Assembly (NCBI GenBank): GCA_017303835.1
Contig: JAFLBI010000001.1
Location: forward strand, 1,488,001 to 1,552,000
From: Chitinophagales bacterium
GTDB taxonomy: Bacteria; Bacteroidota; Bacteroidia; Chitinophagales; Chitinophagaceae
Direction: 5' to 3'
Length of the DNA stretch: 64,000 bases
Every line of letters starts with the position of its first letter. Position 1 is the first letter of the stretch. Below are positions 7,619 to 19,218 of this stretch, one piece after another. Below the pieces are notes generated by a model. The model worked only from the letters and a program-made list of their open reading frames with translations. It searched no databases and was not told where the DNA came from. A program made the translations under genes and the position numbers.

Positions 7619-10600
7619 TTATTGAGCAACAATCTTTGTCAAGTAGGTTTCCTTACCCATGGTCAGCTTCAAGACATAAACACCTGCAGCTAATTTACCC
7701 AATCTTACTTGTCTGCTTACAAGTGTTTGCATGCCTGGAGATTGATAACGTTCTTGATACAACCGAACACCTTGCTGATTAATTAATTCTAATTGGTGTG
7801 GCTGTATTGTTGTGCTGGTATAGCGAAGGTTCAATAATCCGTTTACTGGGTTGGGACCCGCCTGCAAGCCAATTCTTTCCGGATTGAGAACAGTGAGTGC
7901 TGTGATGGTCGCATTTAACTCAGGAGATTCAAATACACAATCAAGCAAACTATGACTTACACGGTAAATACCTGAACCGGTAGGCCCCATATTCAAGTTT
8001 TGCGCATTTGCACCGGGCAAAGGAATATTGTTGTAAAACCATTGAATTGTTCCTGTAGCTGTATTGCTAGCTAAGTTATTTCCTGTCTGGGTAATACTAA
8101 TATTCAGTGGTGCACCAGCTGTAACAGTGGTTCTTGGTGCATTCGTGGCACAATCCAAAGAACGCACACGCATGTTGTAGAAATAGTAATAAAACTGTGC
8201 AGTGGTTACAGTGGCTTCATGGCCGGTGATAGCCATGATTCCGGGAACAGTGATGGGATATGGATTTTGCTCCAACGGAATATTATTGTTTCTGAATAAA
8301 GTAGCAGAGCTACCAAAATCAACTTTGATAATATAATTACCGGGTTGAGGAATGCGTAAGTTCAATGGATAGATTCTACCAGTATCCCCTATCTGGTTAC
8401 CCTGCGCACCAGGTGCAGGATTAGGTGCTGTAGCCTGAACATCCAGCGTCCTTGAAGCAACGATTGAAAAATTAGCACTATCCACAACAAACACAGTTAT
8501 TCTTCCGGAATTACCAACATACAATCTTGCATGCTCAATCTCAATTGGTGAAAATGTTTTGATTCTAACACCAGGTGAGAACTGATTATACCCACCTTCA
8601 GGAAATAAACTCTTGGCACTGGTTCCAAGATTACCCGCATAATCATTTTGTGCTAGATAAAAGACTCTATTGCCTGGCACAGAAGCATTCACCAGACTGG
8701 AACCACCAGCCCCAATGGGCGTACCCCCTGTTGCTTGAGTGTACCACAATAATCCTGTAGTAGGATTGCTATTAGCGCGGAATGAAACTGCAGTTGGGCT
8801 ACAAACCTGTGCTTGTACACCAGTTACAGTTGCATTCAATCCTGAACTATATGTTTTACTAATACTCAGTGTATTATTACCTGTATTCTGATCACCTGCA
8901 ACAGTAACGCTCGTATTAAATTGAAAACTACTACTTGTAGCCTGGAAAGGTTGTGTATGCGTTAAAGTGAACAAATCTCCCTTAGCAACACCAGAGCGAA
9001 GCGTATCCTGAAGGGTTTGGATCAAGGTATTACCTTGTCTTATTTCAGTTGAGTAAATGATATCTGTACCCTGATTGATATTGTCACCCATATTTCGAAC
9101 ACGCACAGAAATAAACTGCTGTGGTTTGATGCAATCATTATTCACAGGCTCAATAATATCTTCAATCGCCAGATCTGTAGAATTAGCAGTAAAAACAATA
9201 TTGTAATCCTGGGTTTCACCTCCACCTGCATAAGTGCCACATGGACTAATTGTCGCTGCATTTGTGGTTTCTACCAATACAACTCGCATCCTTGTGCTAG
9301 TCTCTGGTAGCACTGTTGCTGGTACAGTAATGTTTGAAGTGAATGTACCTGTTGCAGAAATAACCGTACTGGTTGCCACCAACTCACTTGCATCTACAAA
9401 ATCACCATCGCTGTTCCAATCAATATACACTTGTGCAATCTTGTCCTTATTGGCGCCGCATGTACCTGCAGTGATTGACAAGGGTATTGTTTGACCTGGT
9501 CTCAGACTTGCAGTAAGATTTGTATAATCACTGTAAGTAGTACAACCCGCTGCAGGCGTATTATTGATACCAGCAAATGTGAGGTTATTGATTCTGCTAT
9601 CTGCATTTGTGCTTGGTGTTGATACACAATAAGCAACACCATTTACACCGCTCATGATGACTGAATAAGCTTGCAACCCGTTTTGCAAAGTGCCCTTGTG
9701 ACTGATTCTGATAGTATAGGTTTGTCCTGCAACTGCATTGGGAATTTCAATCTTCTCAACATTATCGCGGATATTATCTCCTTTGGTAGCAGGTGCTGAT
9801 GGATTTGCAGGATCTAATATCCATGGAAGAAAAGTAGTGCTTCCACTCGTGATGCGGATATCTAAATCATTGATGAGCTTAGGGGTTCTGTTATTGTAAC
9901 GATCATTAAAGTTGACTGCACCAGGAGGATCCGTCCAACACAAGGTTACTACCAAAGCTCCCTTACCAGATGCTACTACTTGAATCGTCGTATCCCTACC
10001 CTGCACCAAGGTTCTTTCAAATAATTGGTGATTATTCTGGTGATTACGAATCACGTTTGCTGCTTTCTCTGCATTTAGCAAACCCCAGCCATATACATAA
10101 TCAGGACCATCTGAACTCCCAGCTTCACTAGCCGTATGTATGGCCAACCCTCGCAAGCTTGCTGAACGCATGAATCGTCCTTCTGTTTGTCTGTGATACA
10201 ACTCTTGCAATAATAAAAGTGAACCCGTAACATTGGGTGTTGACATGGATGTTCCACTTAAAATACCATAAGCACTGGTATTACTAAGGTTGCCACCAAA
10301 GACAGGACTGGTAAGGCTTACACCCATACCCACCAAATCTGGCTTGATTCTGCCATCATCAGTTGGCCCCCAACTGCTGAAATTTGATATCAATACATCA
10401 GTAGGACGTTTATACCCACCAGATATTGACAATACTGCACCAATGGTCAGTATGTTTTTTGAATTACCGTATGTAGGGATAATATCATAACCATCGTTAC
10501 TATAAATACCCGCTTCTCTCGCCGGAATAGAATCCCAAACACCTGATGCATTTCTTCTCCAGTAAGGCGAGCCTACTGAAGGGCCATTCTGGCTTCTGTT

Positions 10601-11383
10601 ATTCCCCGATGATTTTACCGGCAGATAAAAAGGTGCTGCATATGTAATGGAATCCCATAAGCGAGAACGTGTATCATAAAAACCAAAATTGAAATCTTCT
10701 GTAGCCCCGGGCTCTCCCCAAAACTCCCATCTATTATTGGAGGAAGTATTGACACGCCAACCAGCCACTGTACCATAAGAGTGATTCGACAATAACAAAT
10801 CACCAGCCTGTATGGCCATTTCTGAAGCATCGTTATTGAAATCATAAGCAACTAGTCCTCTGTTGCCATAGGCCATCCCACGGGCTACCGTATTTACACC
10901 TTTCGCAATCATGGTACCGGCAACATGTGTGGCATGATCATCTGCAGAAGCAGGATTGTCCATTTGCAAACCCCCTTTGCCCTGAAACTCAACGTGCTCA
11001 AAAAAAACACGACCACCGTCCCAAATACCCAATTTACCTGATAAAGCCTGAATACCCCCTGTTAAGCCTAAACCCGTACTGCCTCCCTGCCACAAAGTTT
11101 GTGTGCTTGTGGTAGCAGCAGCAGTAGTATTATTATCAACTACTGTATACTCTGGCAATCGATTGGGTGCAATACCTGTTAGTTGCGCCAGAGACCCATT
11201 TTCTACCCTGAAACTGCGCAATGCTTTTTTTTGCTGTACAAGCTTGACTAATTCAGCACTATCTTTTTGGTATTGAATGTTCAGGTTCTTTGATAAGGAT
11301 TGTAATACCTGCTTATTCGTTCTTTCCTGCGCAGTTGACACTACAGCGGATAACATTAGTACACAAAAAATCAGTTGTCTCAT
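7619..11383 (-). CDS. Secreted S8 subtilisin-like protease with T9SS sorting domain
   Basis: A 1254-residue secreted serine protease. I start it at the ATG at 11383, which opens a clear signal peptide ending near AQE (residue 20); the open frame continues 32 codons further upstream without secretion features. The S8 catalytic triad is Asp122 (GIWDGG), His150 (DHATHVAG) and Ser379 (SGTSMSTP). It is followed by a proprotein-convertase-like beta region, a GEVED-type domain with DWNSDGDF and GGGETQDYN, CARDB-like and Ig-like segments, and a C-terminal type A T9SS sorting domain (GPNPVNGLLNL near its start, VYVLKLTMG and TKIVAQ at the end). Export through the Sec and type IX systems to the cell surface or medium is expected. 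The gene stands alone. Confidence 0.93.
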   Translation of the reverse strand: MRQLIFCVLMLSAVVSTAQERTNKQVLQSLSKNLNIQYQKDSAELVKLVQQKKALRSFRVENGSLAQLTGIAPNRLPEYTVVDNNTTAAATTSTQTLWQGGSTGLGLTGGIQALSGKLGIWDGGRVFFEHVEFQGKGGLQMDNPASADDHATHVAGTMIAKGVNTVARGMAYGNRGLVAYDFNNDASEMAIQAGDLLLSNHSYGTVAGWRVNTSSNNRWEFWGEPGATEDFNFGFYDTRSRLWDSITYAAPFYLPVKSSGNNRSQNGPSVGSPYWRRNASGVWDSIPAREAGIYSNDGYDIIPTYGNSKNILTIGAVLSISGGYKRPTDVLISNFSSWGPTDDGRIKPDLVGMGVSLTSPVFGGNLSNTSAYGILSGTSMSTPNVTGSLLLLQELYHRQTEGRFMRSASLRGLAIHTASEAGSSDGPDYVYGWGLLNAEKAANVIRNHQNNHQLFERTLVQGRDTTIQVVASGKGALVVTLCWTDPPGAVNFNDRYNNRTPKLINDLDIRITSGSTTFLPWILDPANPSAPATKGDNIRDNVEKIEIPNAVAGQTYTIRISHKGTLQNGLQAYSVIMSGVNGVAYCVSTPSTNADSRINNLTFAGINNTPAAGCTTYSDYTNLTASLRPGQTIPLSITAGTCGANKDKIAQVYIDWNSDGDFVDASELVATSTVISATGTFTSNITVPATVLPETSTRMRVVLVETTNAATISPCGTYAGGGETQDYNIVFTANSTDLAIEDIIEPVNNDCIKPQQFISVRVRNMGDNINQGTDIIYSTEIRQGNTLIQTLQDTLRSGVAKGDLFTLTHTQPFQATSSSFQFNTSVTVAGDQNTGNNTLSISKTYSSGLNATVTGVQAQVCSPTAVSFRANSNPTTGLLWYTQATGGTPIGAGGSSLVNASVPGNRVFYLAQNDYAGNLGTSAKSLFPEGGYNQFSPGVRIKTFSPIEIEHARLYVGNSGRITVFVVDSANFSIVASRTLDVQATAPNPAPGAQGNQIGDTGRIYPLNLRIPQPGNYIIKVDFGSSATLFRNNNIPLEQNPYPITVPGIMAITGHEATVTTAQFYYYFYNMRVRSLDCATNAPRTTVTAGAPLNISITQTGNNLASNTATGTIQWFYNNIPLPGANAQNLNMGPTGSGIYRVSHSLLDCVFESPELNATITALTVLNPERIGLQAGPNPVNGLLNLRYTSTTIQPHQLELINQQGVRLYQERYQSPGMQTLVSRQVRLGKLAAGVYVLKLTMGKETYLTKIVAQ

Positions 11384-11496
11384 TTGCAATTGAATAGAAA
11401 GTGAATTTACTACTATAGACATCGTTCTTATAAACTTGCCACAACTTTTAGCTATTGAATACACCAAACAATTCAACAAAAGCCGAAATTCATCCT

Positions 11497-11946
11497 ATGA
11501 TGAAATATGTATTTCTACTGCTCTTTTGCTTTGGCTGTGCCAGTCAGCATCCCAACAACCAGCATAAGCAAGGTGTTTACGGAACAGTTACGGAAATTAT
11601 CGGCAATCGGATGCCCTCGCCTGAACTGACTAAACAAGATGCGCAGGGGTTAGCAGTTGCTGCTACAATTCATTTCTATGCACCTATTTCTACCAATAGT
11701 TTGCGCTTGAATGAATTTGGCCTATACCAACCATTGACGACGCAAGAGCCCATTGCTACATGTGTGGCAGATGCAGCTGGTAATTTTCGCCAATCTTTAC
11801 CAGTAGGCAATTACAGCGTAATCATTGTATTGAAGGATGGATGGTTTGCCCATCAATCTGATGGAAATACTGTTCAGCCAGTAGAAATTAAAACGGGTAC
11901 TTGGATAGAAAAAAATATACAAATCAATTACCGTGCGGTATACTAA
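11497..11946 (+). CDS. Small putative lipoprotein of unknown function
   Basis: I do not recognise this protein. It has a short hydrophobic leader ending FCFGC followed by ASQ, which resembles a lipobox although the -3 residue is Cys rather than Leu. The mature part (about 130 residues) is moderately polar and has a pattern DAAGNFRQSLPVGNYSVII typical of carboxypeptidase-regulatory-like beta-sandwich repeats. The ATG pair at 11497 and 11500 opens the leader; a TTG at 11455 would add 14 residues without secretion character. It is divergent from the subtilase gene and convergent with atpC. A surface lipoprotein is the best guess. Confidence 0.65.
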   Translation: MMKYVFLLLFCFGCASQHPNNQHKQGVYGTVTEIIGNRMPSPELTKQDAQGLAVAATIHFYAPISTNSLRLNEFGLYQPLTTQEPIATCVADAAGNFRQSLPVGNYSVIIVLKDGWFAHQSDGNTVQPVEIKTGTWIEKNIQINYRAVY

Positions 11947-11951
11947 CAAAA

Positions 11952-11975
11952 AGCCCCCGCAATCATGCGAGGGCT
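11952..11975. terminator. Bidirectional terminator hairpin
   Basis: A 10-base stem with one C-A mismatch (arms 11952-11961 and 11966-11975, loop ATCA) lies between the convergent lipoprotein and atpC genes and is flanked by an A run on the left and a T-rich stretch on the right. It closely resembles the hairpin at 7585-7614 in sequence (G/C arms with CCCCGCA). Confidence 0.7.
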
Positions 11976-11996
11976 CTTATTGATTATTTGGACTAA

Positions 11997-12248
11997 TTAA
12001 GCTTCTACAGCGCCTTCTACCAGTACAGTTACTTTGTTGTTCAATACTTCCACAAAGCCACCTTGTATGGTATAGTTCTCTGATTGCTTCTGATCTTTCA
12101 GAATTTTCAGATTACCCTGCTTCAAAGCACTCACCATTGGTGCGTGTTTGTCCAGCACTTCAAACAAACCGGTGATACCGGGCAGCTGAACGCCGTACAC
12201 TTCTCCGCTGTACAACTTTTTCTCTGGTGTTAAAATATCTAAATGCAT
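11997..12248 (-). CDS. atpC: ATP synthase F1 epsilon subunit (short form)
   Basis: The epsilon subunit of the F1 central stalk, which couples rotation to catalysis. At 83 residues it contains only the N-terminal beta-sandwich domain (MHLDILTPEKKLYSGEV, then GLFEVLDKHAPMVSAL) and lacks the C-terminal helical hairpin that inhibits ATP hydrolysis in E. coli. Such short epsilons are usual in Bacteroidota. It follows atpD by 39 bases on the same strand. The other ATP synthase genes are not in this window. Confidence 0.93.
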   Translation of the reverse strand: MHLDILTPEKKLYSGEVYGVQLPGITGLFEVLDKHAPMVSALKQGNLKILKDQKQSENYTIQGGFVEVLNNKVTVLVEGAVEA

Positions 12249-12287
12249 AGGTTGCTGATTCGTTACCGGTTACCCGGACACATTCAA

Positions 12288-13802
<1,515 letters not shown>

Positions 13803-13815
13803 TTATTTCAGGCCG

Positions 13816-13823
13816 CAAAGGTA
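13816..13823 (-). promoter_or_regulatory. -7 box of atpDC
   Basis: TACCTTTG on the minus strand matches TAnnTTTG exactly, 28 bases before the atpD ATG, and is followed by GCGGCC as at the queA promoter. No consensus -33 element was seen. Confidence 0.5.
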
Positions 13824-13859
13824 AGGGTATCCCCCTTTCACCGGATGGGAATTTTCAAC

Positions 13860-13876
13860 AAAAAACCGAGTTTTTT
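13860..13876 (-). terminator. Possible terminator after glpF
   Basis: Seven-base arms of AAAAAAC and GTTTTTT around a 3-base loop lie about 60 bases beyond the glpF stop and upstream of atpD. The stem is almost only A-T, so this is weak, but its position at the end of the glpKDF operon fits. Confidence 0.3.
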
Positions 13877-13936
13877 TGAGCCTCCATTATGCCGATGGGA
13901 AAGCAGCACTGAAAAGGCCTGAAAAGCATCGAAAAA

Positions 13937-14665
13937 TCAAGACAAAAAGGTCTGGAAAACCCAAGCTGCAAGCAATGCTCCCATAACCGGACCCAGCACA
14001 GGCACCCAGCTATAGGCCCAATCGCTATCGCGTTTGCCCTTAATGGGCAGGATAAAGTGCATAATTCTTGGACCCAGGTCTCTGGCAGGGTTAATGGCAT
14101 AGCCGGTAGGGCCACCCAGACTCAAGCCCATACCCAGCACTAATAAAGCCACAGGCAAGGCGTCCAAAGCACCCAAGCCAAAAGATTGGCCTGTAGCATC
14201 TGTAGGTTTAGCAATGAATAAAATGGCCACCACAAAAATGAAAGTAGCCAAACACTCCGTGAGAAAGTTCTGCGGGTAATTACGGATAGCAGGACCAGTG
14301 CAGAAAGTAGCCAACTGCAGATCAGCATCCGTTGTTGCATCATAATGCTGGCGATAGACGGCCCAAACCAATAATGCACCCAACATACCTCCCAGCAGCT
14401 GAGCAAGCAAATAACCGGGCACCAGCGACCAATCGAATTTGCCCAGATAAGCCAATGCCAGTGTTACAGCCGGATTTAAATGCGCACCACTTGCCGCAGC
14501 CGAAACATAGACACCAATGAAAACAGCCATGGCCCAGCCAAATGCAATCACAATCCAACCACCGTTATTGCCTTTAGAATTTTTTAGTAGCACATTGGCT
14601 ACTACTCCATCCCCAAAAATGATGATCAAAGCTGTACCTATTAATTCAGCGACAAAGGGAGTCAT
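13937..14665 (-). CDS. glpF: Glycerol uptake facilitator (aquaglyceroporin)
   Basis: A 242-residue MIP-family channel passing glycerol across the inner membrane. Both half-helix motifs are visible: NPAVTL in the first half and NPARDLGPR in the second, the latter with the Arg of the selectivity filter and the Asp that follows NPAR in glycerol channels. Six membrane spans are evident. I use the ATG at 14665 rather than the TTG two codons upstream. It is the last gene of glpK-glpD-glpF, 18 bases after glpD, so uptake, phosphorylation and oxidation of glycerol are encoded together. Confidence 0.93.
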   Translation of the reverse strand: MTPFVAELIGTALIIIFGDGVVANVLLKNSKGNNGGWIVIAFGWAMAVFIGVYVSAAASGAHLNPAVTLALAYLGKFDWSLVPGYLLAQLLGGMLGALLVWAVYRQHYDATTDADLQLATFCTGPAIRNYPQNFLTECLATFIFVVAILFIAKPTDATGQSFGLGALDALPVALLVLGMGLSLGGPTGYAINPARDLGPRIMHFILPIKGKRDSDWAYSWVPVLGPVMGALLAAWVFQTFLS

Positions 14666-14683
14666 ATGCAAGCGTTTAGTAAT

Positions 14684-16237
14684 TTAAGATAGCAAATATT
14701 GTTGCGCTAAAGTGCGAAAACTATTGAGTTGCGTTTGCTGCCAATGCTGGTCTTTTTGCAACAGCTCAGCCATCAATGTAGCAACGATTGGTGCCGCTTC
14801 TTTAGCTGCTCTTGCATCCAGAAACAACAGGCGTATTCTTCGCGCCAGCACATCCTCTAATGTCATGGCCATTTCTGCCTCCACATGCCAGCGTATCTCA
14901 GCTTTGGTATAAGGATAGTTCGGGTGAATCAATTCAGACCATTTTTGTTCTTGCATCCAAGTGCGGATGATACTTGCATCTTTCCCGTACACAAATAAAC
15001 GGTCTGTTTTATCCAAGGGCTTTTGCCAATTGCCAATGGGTAATTCTTTTGTTCTGGAGGATAATTTCTTGCCGCCTGCAACAAACACTGCATTATCCAC
15101 TGCATCCTGTGCCATTTTCCGATAGGTGGTCCACTTCCCTCCTACAATACTCACCAAACCACTTTTGTGAATGATGATGCTATGATCTCGTGACAAAAGC
15201 GAAGTATGTGTTTGACCTTTTGATTTTACCAGCGGCCGCAAACCAGCGAACACAGACAATATATCAGCGCGCGTGATGGATTTACTGCAATAGCGATTGA
15301 AATGACTAATTACAAATTCTATCTCAGCTTCCATTGGCTGAGGTTCTGCTGTAATGGTATTAACGGGCGTATCTGTTGTACCCAATATCACTTTGCCTTG
15401 CCATGGCACGGCGAATAACACGCGTCCATCATCTGTTTTCGGTATGATGAGCGCCTGATTGCCGGGAAAGAAATCACTATCTACTACCAAGTGTATACCC
15501 TGAGAGGGAGATACGGCAATGCCGGGATTGGGCTCATCCAACTGCATGACGGTTTCTGCAAACACGCCACTTGCATTGATACAAGAAGTCGTATTAACCA
15601 AGTATTGCTGCCCGCTGAGATGATCTGTTAACCAAGCACCAACAATCTGCTCACCACTTTTTTCAAAAGCATGTACGCTGCAATAATTGATGATGGTGGC
15701 ACCATGAGTTGTTGCAGTCTTGGCTAATGCTACAGCTAAACGTGTATCATCAAACTGACCATCGTAAAAACGCACACCACCAACAAGGCCTTGAGGTGAT
15801 AAACCAGGCAAGGCTTTCAGCGCGCCTTTTTTAGACAACACTCTAGTGGCGCCCAGACTCCAATTGGCAGAAAGTAAATCGTACAACAATAATCCAATGC
15901 CGTAATAGAAATAATCCCAGATACTATAGACTGGTAAAATAAAAGATAAACGATCTGTGAGATGTGGCGCATTGCGTAACAAACGCCCTCTTTCTTTGAG
16001 GGCTTCCATCACCAGTTTGATATTACCTTGCGCCATATAACGTACACCGCCATGCACCAGCTTAGTGGCTTTACTGGAAGTGCCTTTACCGAAATCATGT
16101 TTCTCTACAAGTAGTGTTTTGTATCCGCGCGATGCTGCATCCAGTGCTGTTCCCAAACCGGTAGCACCACCGCCAATGATCAAGATATCCCATTGCTTAG
16201 TCGACTGAATTATATTGAGCGATTCCTGTCTATTCAT
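14684..16237 (-). CDS. glpD: Aerobic glycerol-3-phosphate dehydrogenase
   Basis: A membrane-associated FAD enzyme oxidising glycerol-3-phosphate to dihydroxyacetone phosphate and passing electrons to quinone. The 517-residue protein begins with the FAD-binding GGGATGLGTALDAASRGY and the family segment KHDFGKGTSSKATKLVHGGVRY, and has the C-terminal DAO_C domain. It lies 6 bases downstream of glpK and 18 bases upstream of glpF in one operon. Confidence 0.96.
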   Translation of the reverse strand: MNRQESLNIIQSTKQWDILIIGGGATGLGTALDAASRGYKTLLVEKHDFGKGTSSKATKLVHGGVRYMAQGNIKLVMEALKERGRLLRNAPHLTDRLSFILPVYSIWDYFYYGIGLLLYDLLSANWSLGATRVLSKKGALKALPGLSPQGLVGGVRFYDGQFDDTRLAVALAKTATTHGATIINYCSVHAFEKSGEQIVGAWLTDHLSGQQYLVNTTSCINASGVFAETVMQLDEPNPGIAVSPSQGIHLVVDSDFFPGNQALIIPKTDDGRVLFAVPWQGKVILGTTDTPVNTITAEPQPMEAEIEFVISHFNRYCSKSITRADILSVFAGLRPLVKSKGQTHTSLLSRDHSIIIHKSGLVSIVGGKWTTYRKMAQDAVDNAVFVAGGKKLSSRTKELPIGNWQKPLDKTDRLFVYGKDASIIRTWMQEQKWSELIHPNYPYTKAEIRWHVEAEMAMTLEDVLARRIRLLFLDARAAKEAAPIVATLMAELLQKDQHWQQTQLNSFRTLAQQYLLS

Positions 16238-16243
16238 TATTGC

Positions 16244-17743
16244 CTATACATCAAAATTTGCACCTGCGATGGTGGTATGAATGGCCTGCTGCCAGCCCTT
16301 GGTTCTTGCAGCAACTTGTTCGGCCGACATATTATATTCAAATGCACTTTCCACCTGCCATTGGCTTTGTATCGATTCCAGACTTGGCCAATAACCTACA
16401 GCCAAACCTGCAAGATATGCTGCACCCAATGCAGTGGTTTCGGTGATGCGCGGACGAACAACCCTGGTCTGCAATACATCACTCTGAAATTGCATTAATA
16501 GATCATTAGCTGTAGCACCACCATCCACACGCAATTCTTTAATCGCAATGCCAGCATCTGCTTCCATGGCTTTCAACACATCCATGGTTTGATAAGCAAT
16601 ACTTTCCAATGCCGCTCTAGCAATATGCGCCGCAGTAGTTCCTCTGGTTATACCAGTTATCGTGCCTCTTGCATGCTGATTCCAGTAGGGTGCACCCAAT
16701 CCCGCGAAAGCGGGCACTACATACACACCTCCGGTATCAGCCACAGTTGCAGCCAAAGATTCTACTTCAGCAGAACTACGTATAATGCCTAATCCATCAC
16801 GTAGCCACTGTACCACTGCACCTGCAATAAACACGCTACCTTCTAATGCATATTCTGTAACGCCATTGATTTGCCATGCAATAGTGGTGAGCAAATGATT
16901 GTTGGATGGAACAGCTTTCTGGCCAGTTTGCATCAGCATGAAGCAACCAGTACCATAGGTATTCTTTACCATGCCCGGTTGGGTACACATTTGTCCGAAT
17001 AAAGCCGCTTGCTGATCGCCCGCAATACCTGCAATAGGAATTGCATGCGCGGTGAGAATATGATTGGTGCTGCCATAAACTTCGCTGCTACTGCGCACTT
17101 CTGGAAGCACTGAAGCAGGGATATCCATAAGGTGCAATAAATCTGCATCCCAACTAAGTGTATGAATATTGTACAACATGGTTCTCGATGCGTTTGATAC
17201 ATCGGTAGCATGTACTTGACCGTTCGTTAGTTTCCATAACAACCAACTATCTACTGTACCAAAACAAAGATTGCCTTTTGCAGCTTTTTCCCTGGCACCA
17301 TGCACATGGTCTAATATCCATTTGAGTTTAGTCGCAGAGAAATAGGCATCAATCACCAAACCAGTTTTCGCTTGTATGGCTGCTGCATGGCCTGATGCTT
17401 TTAATTCATCGCAATATCCGGCTGTGCGCCTGTCTTGCCATACAATGGCATTATATACTGGCTGACCAGTTTGACGATCCCAAACAACGGTAGTTTCTCG
17501 CTGATTGGTGATACCAATAGCTGCAATATGTTCAACGGTTAAACCGGCTTTGGTGATGGCTTCTGCAGCTACGCCCAGTTGCGTACTCCATATCTCATTG
17601 GGATCATGTTCCACCCAGCCTGGCTGTGGAAAAATTTGTGTGAATTCCTTTTGTGCAACAGCAATGATGCTGCCCTTTTGATCGAATACAATGGCCCTGC
17701 TACTGGTAGTGCCCTGATCAAATGCCAGAATGTATTTCTGCAT
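16244..17743 (-). CDS. glpK: Glycerol kinase
   Basis: A FGGY-family kinase phosphorylating glycerol with ATP to glycerol-3-phosphate. The 499-residue protein shows [13 protein letters not shown] at the N-terminus, [10 protein letters not shown], the substrate motif [12 protein letters not shown], and the C-terminal signature around [10 protein letters not shown]. It is the first gene of the glycerol operon. The 80 bases upstream contain a run of imperfect GAATGA repeats but no clear consensus promoter. Confidence 0.97.
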   Translation of the reverse strand: MQKYILAFDQGTTSSRAIVFDQKGSIIAVAQKEFTQIFPQPGWVEHDPNEIWSTQLGVAAEAITKAGLTVEHIAAIGITNQRETTVVWDRQTGQPVYNAIVWQDRRTAGYCDELKASGHAAAIQAKTGLVIDAYFSATKLKWILDHVHGAREKAAKGNLCFGTVDSWLLWKLTNGQVHATDVSNASRTMLYNIHTLSWDADLLHLMDIPASVLPEVRSSSEVYGSTNHILTAHAIPIAGIAGDQQAALFGQMCTQPGMVKNTYGTGCFMLMQTGQKAVPSNNHLLTTIAWQINGVTEYALEGSVFIAGAVVQWLRDGLGIIRSSAEVESLAATVADTGGVYVVPAFAGLGAPYWNQHARGTITGITRGTTAAHIARAALESIAYQTMDVLKAMEADAGIAIKELRVDGGATANDLLMQFQSDVLQTRVVRPRITETTALGAAYLAGLAVGYWPSLESIQSQWQVESAFEYNMSAEQVAARTKGWQQAIHTTIAGANFDV

Positions 17744-17823
17744 ACAGCAAGCGATTTGCCGTAAGATACCGAAATAAATAATGAGTGAATGATTGGATGA
17801 ATGAATGATAGAATGGTGGAATA

Positions 17824-19161
17824 CTATCTGCGCTTGAGCCAGAGTTCAGGGTTGAGGTTGGCACCTTTATCATTCATCACAAGAAACTCTACTTTATAAT
17901 CACCGTCCAGGTTTTGTGCGTTTCTGCCGATAACAGTACCTGCATTCACTGCTTGTCCTTTAGATACATTCACTGAAGAAAGGCGACTATAGATGGTAAA
18001 ATATTTACCATGACGCACCATTACACCCTGATATTCGCCCAGATCAAAGATTCTGGCTACTTCACCGTCTGCCACACAACGGATGCTTGATTCTGCTTTT
18101 GTGGTAATGATGATACCATCATTCTTTTCAGCCAATCTTGTACCAGGAATCGTATGGGTACCAAACTCACCGGTAACAATACCAGACTCAACAGGCCATG
18201 GCAAACGACCTCTGTTCTTTTCAAAGTTGAGCGACATGGTGAGGCCTTCCGGCGTAGACTCGAAAGCACTTTCTTCACGATTCTCTTTGGGGCGGGCAGC
18301 AATACCACCAGTGACTGGCTCTGCATTTTTAGGTTTAGCAGCAACAGCGTCTTTCTCAACTGTAGCATTATTGTTCGCAGCTTTCTTGGCTGCTTCTGCC
18401 TGTCTGGCTATTCTTTCACGTTCCTTTCTTCGGGCATCTTCAATTTCGCGTTTGATAGCTGCATCCAAAGCACGGCGCAAATCCTGACGTTCTTTTTCTC
18501 TTCTTCTAAGCTGGGCTTGATAATCCTTTTCTTGATCCTTGAGTTGCTTCACCACCTGGGCTTGCTCCTGCTTATCTTCTTCCAGCACCTTAAGCTGCTC
18601 GCTTTGAGAACTCAGGGTCTTGGTCTTCTCCTGCTTATTTACTGCCAGCATGCCCATCCGCTCTTGTAAAAGCGATTGGGTTTTGTTGATGGCTACTGCC
18701 TGCGTCTCGCGCTGTTGACGATAGCTTTTGAGGTAAGCAATGCGCTTTACCGCATCATTAAAATTTTTGGCAGAAAAAAGAAAATTCAGGTATTCGTAGC
18801 TTCCTCTGTTCTTATATGCAAATTGAATACTCTGTGCATACTGAAGCTTGAGCGTATCTAATTCTTTATTGAGACGATAGATTTCGCGTTCATTCAGAAA
18901 CAGCTCATCGTCAATTCTGCGGATATCTCTGCCAATACTATTGATTAATTCCTGACGCTTGGCGATTTTACGCTGTACAATGGCTAATTGACCGATTGAT
19001 TTTTTCTTACTACGCTGTATCTCACCTAAAGTAGCATTCAGCTCATTGATCTCACGCTGCAATTCCTGTTGACGACGCTGTAATTCTTCCTTAGTTTGTT
19101 GCGCCTCTGCAATAGTAAAGGCGAACAAAACAACGATTAGGAAGGCAATTCTTTTCAGCAT
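17824..19161 (-). CDS. EnvC/NlpD-like murein hydrolase activator
   Basis: A periplasmic coiled-coil plus LytM protein that probably activates cell-wall amidases at the septum. From the ATG at 19161 it has a signal peptide (cleavage near AEA-QQ), a long charged coiled coil (about residues 22-250, rich in Gln, Glu, Arg and Lys), a linker, and a C-terminal M23/LytM domain of about 110 residues. The catalytic metal ligands are not conserved: the expected Y-x-H is YSRL and the expected H-x-H is EFLV. It should therefore bind rather than cut peptidoglycan, as E. coli EnvC does. It follows DUF4292 and dut in a leftward operon. Confidence 0.85.
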   Translation of the reverse strand: MLKRIAFLIVVLFAFTIAEAQQTKEELQRRQQELQREINELNATLGEIQRSKKKSIGQLAIVQRKIAKRQELINSIGRDIRRIDDELFLNEREIYRLNKELDTLKLQYAQSIQFAYKNRGSYEYLNFLFSAKNFNDAVKRIAYLKSYRQQRETQAVAINKTQSLLQERMGMLAVNKQEKTKTLSSQSEQLKVLEEDKQEQAQVVKQLKDQEKDYQAQLRRREKERQDLRRALDAAIKREIEDARRKERERIARQAEAAKKAANNNATVEKDAVAAKPKNAEPVTGGIAARPKENREESAFESTPEGLTMSLNFEKNRGRLPWPVESGIVTGEFGTHTIPGTRLAEKNDGIIITTKAESSIRCVADGEVARIFDLGEYQGVMVRHGKYFTIYSRLSSVNVSKGQAVNAGTVIGRNAQNLDGDYKVEFLVMNDKGANLNPELWLKRR

Positions 19162-19218
19162 GGTCAAAGGATAACAGTTCAGGTGAATCCCAAACATAAC
19201 GGTGAAACAGCAAAAAAA

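Noticed and set aside
11384..11479. Upstream extension of the subtilase
   Set aside because: The 32 extra residues precede a normal signal peptide and would bury it.
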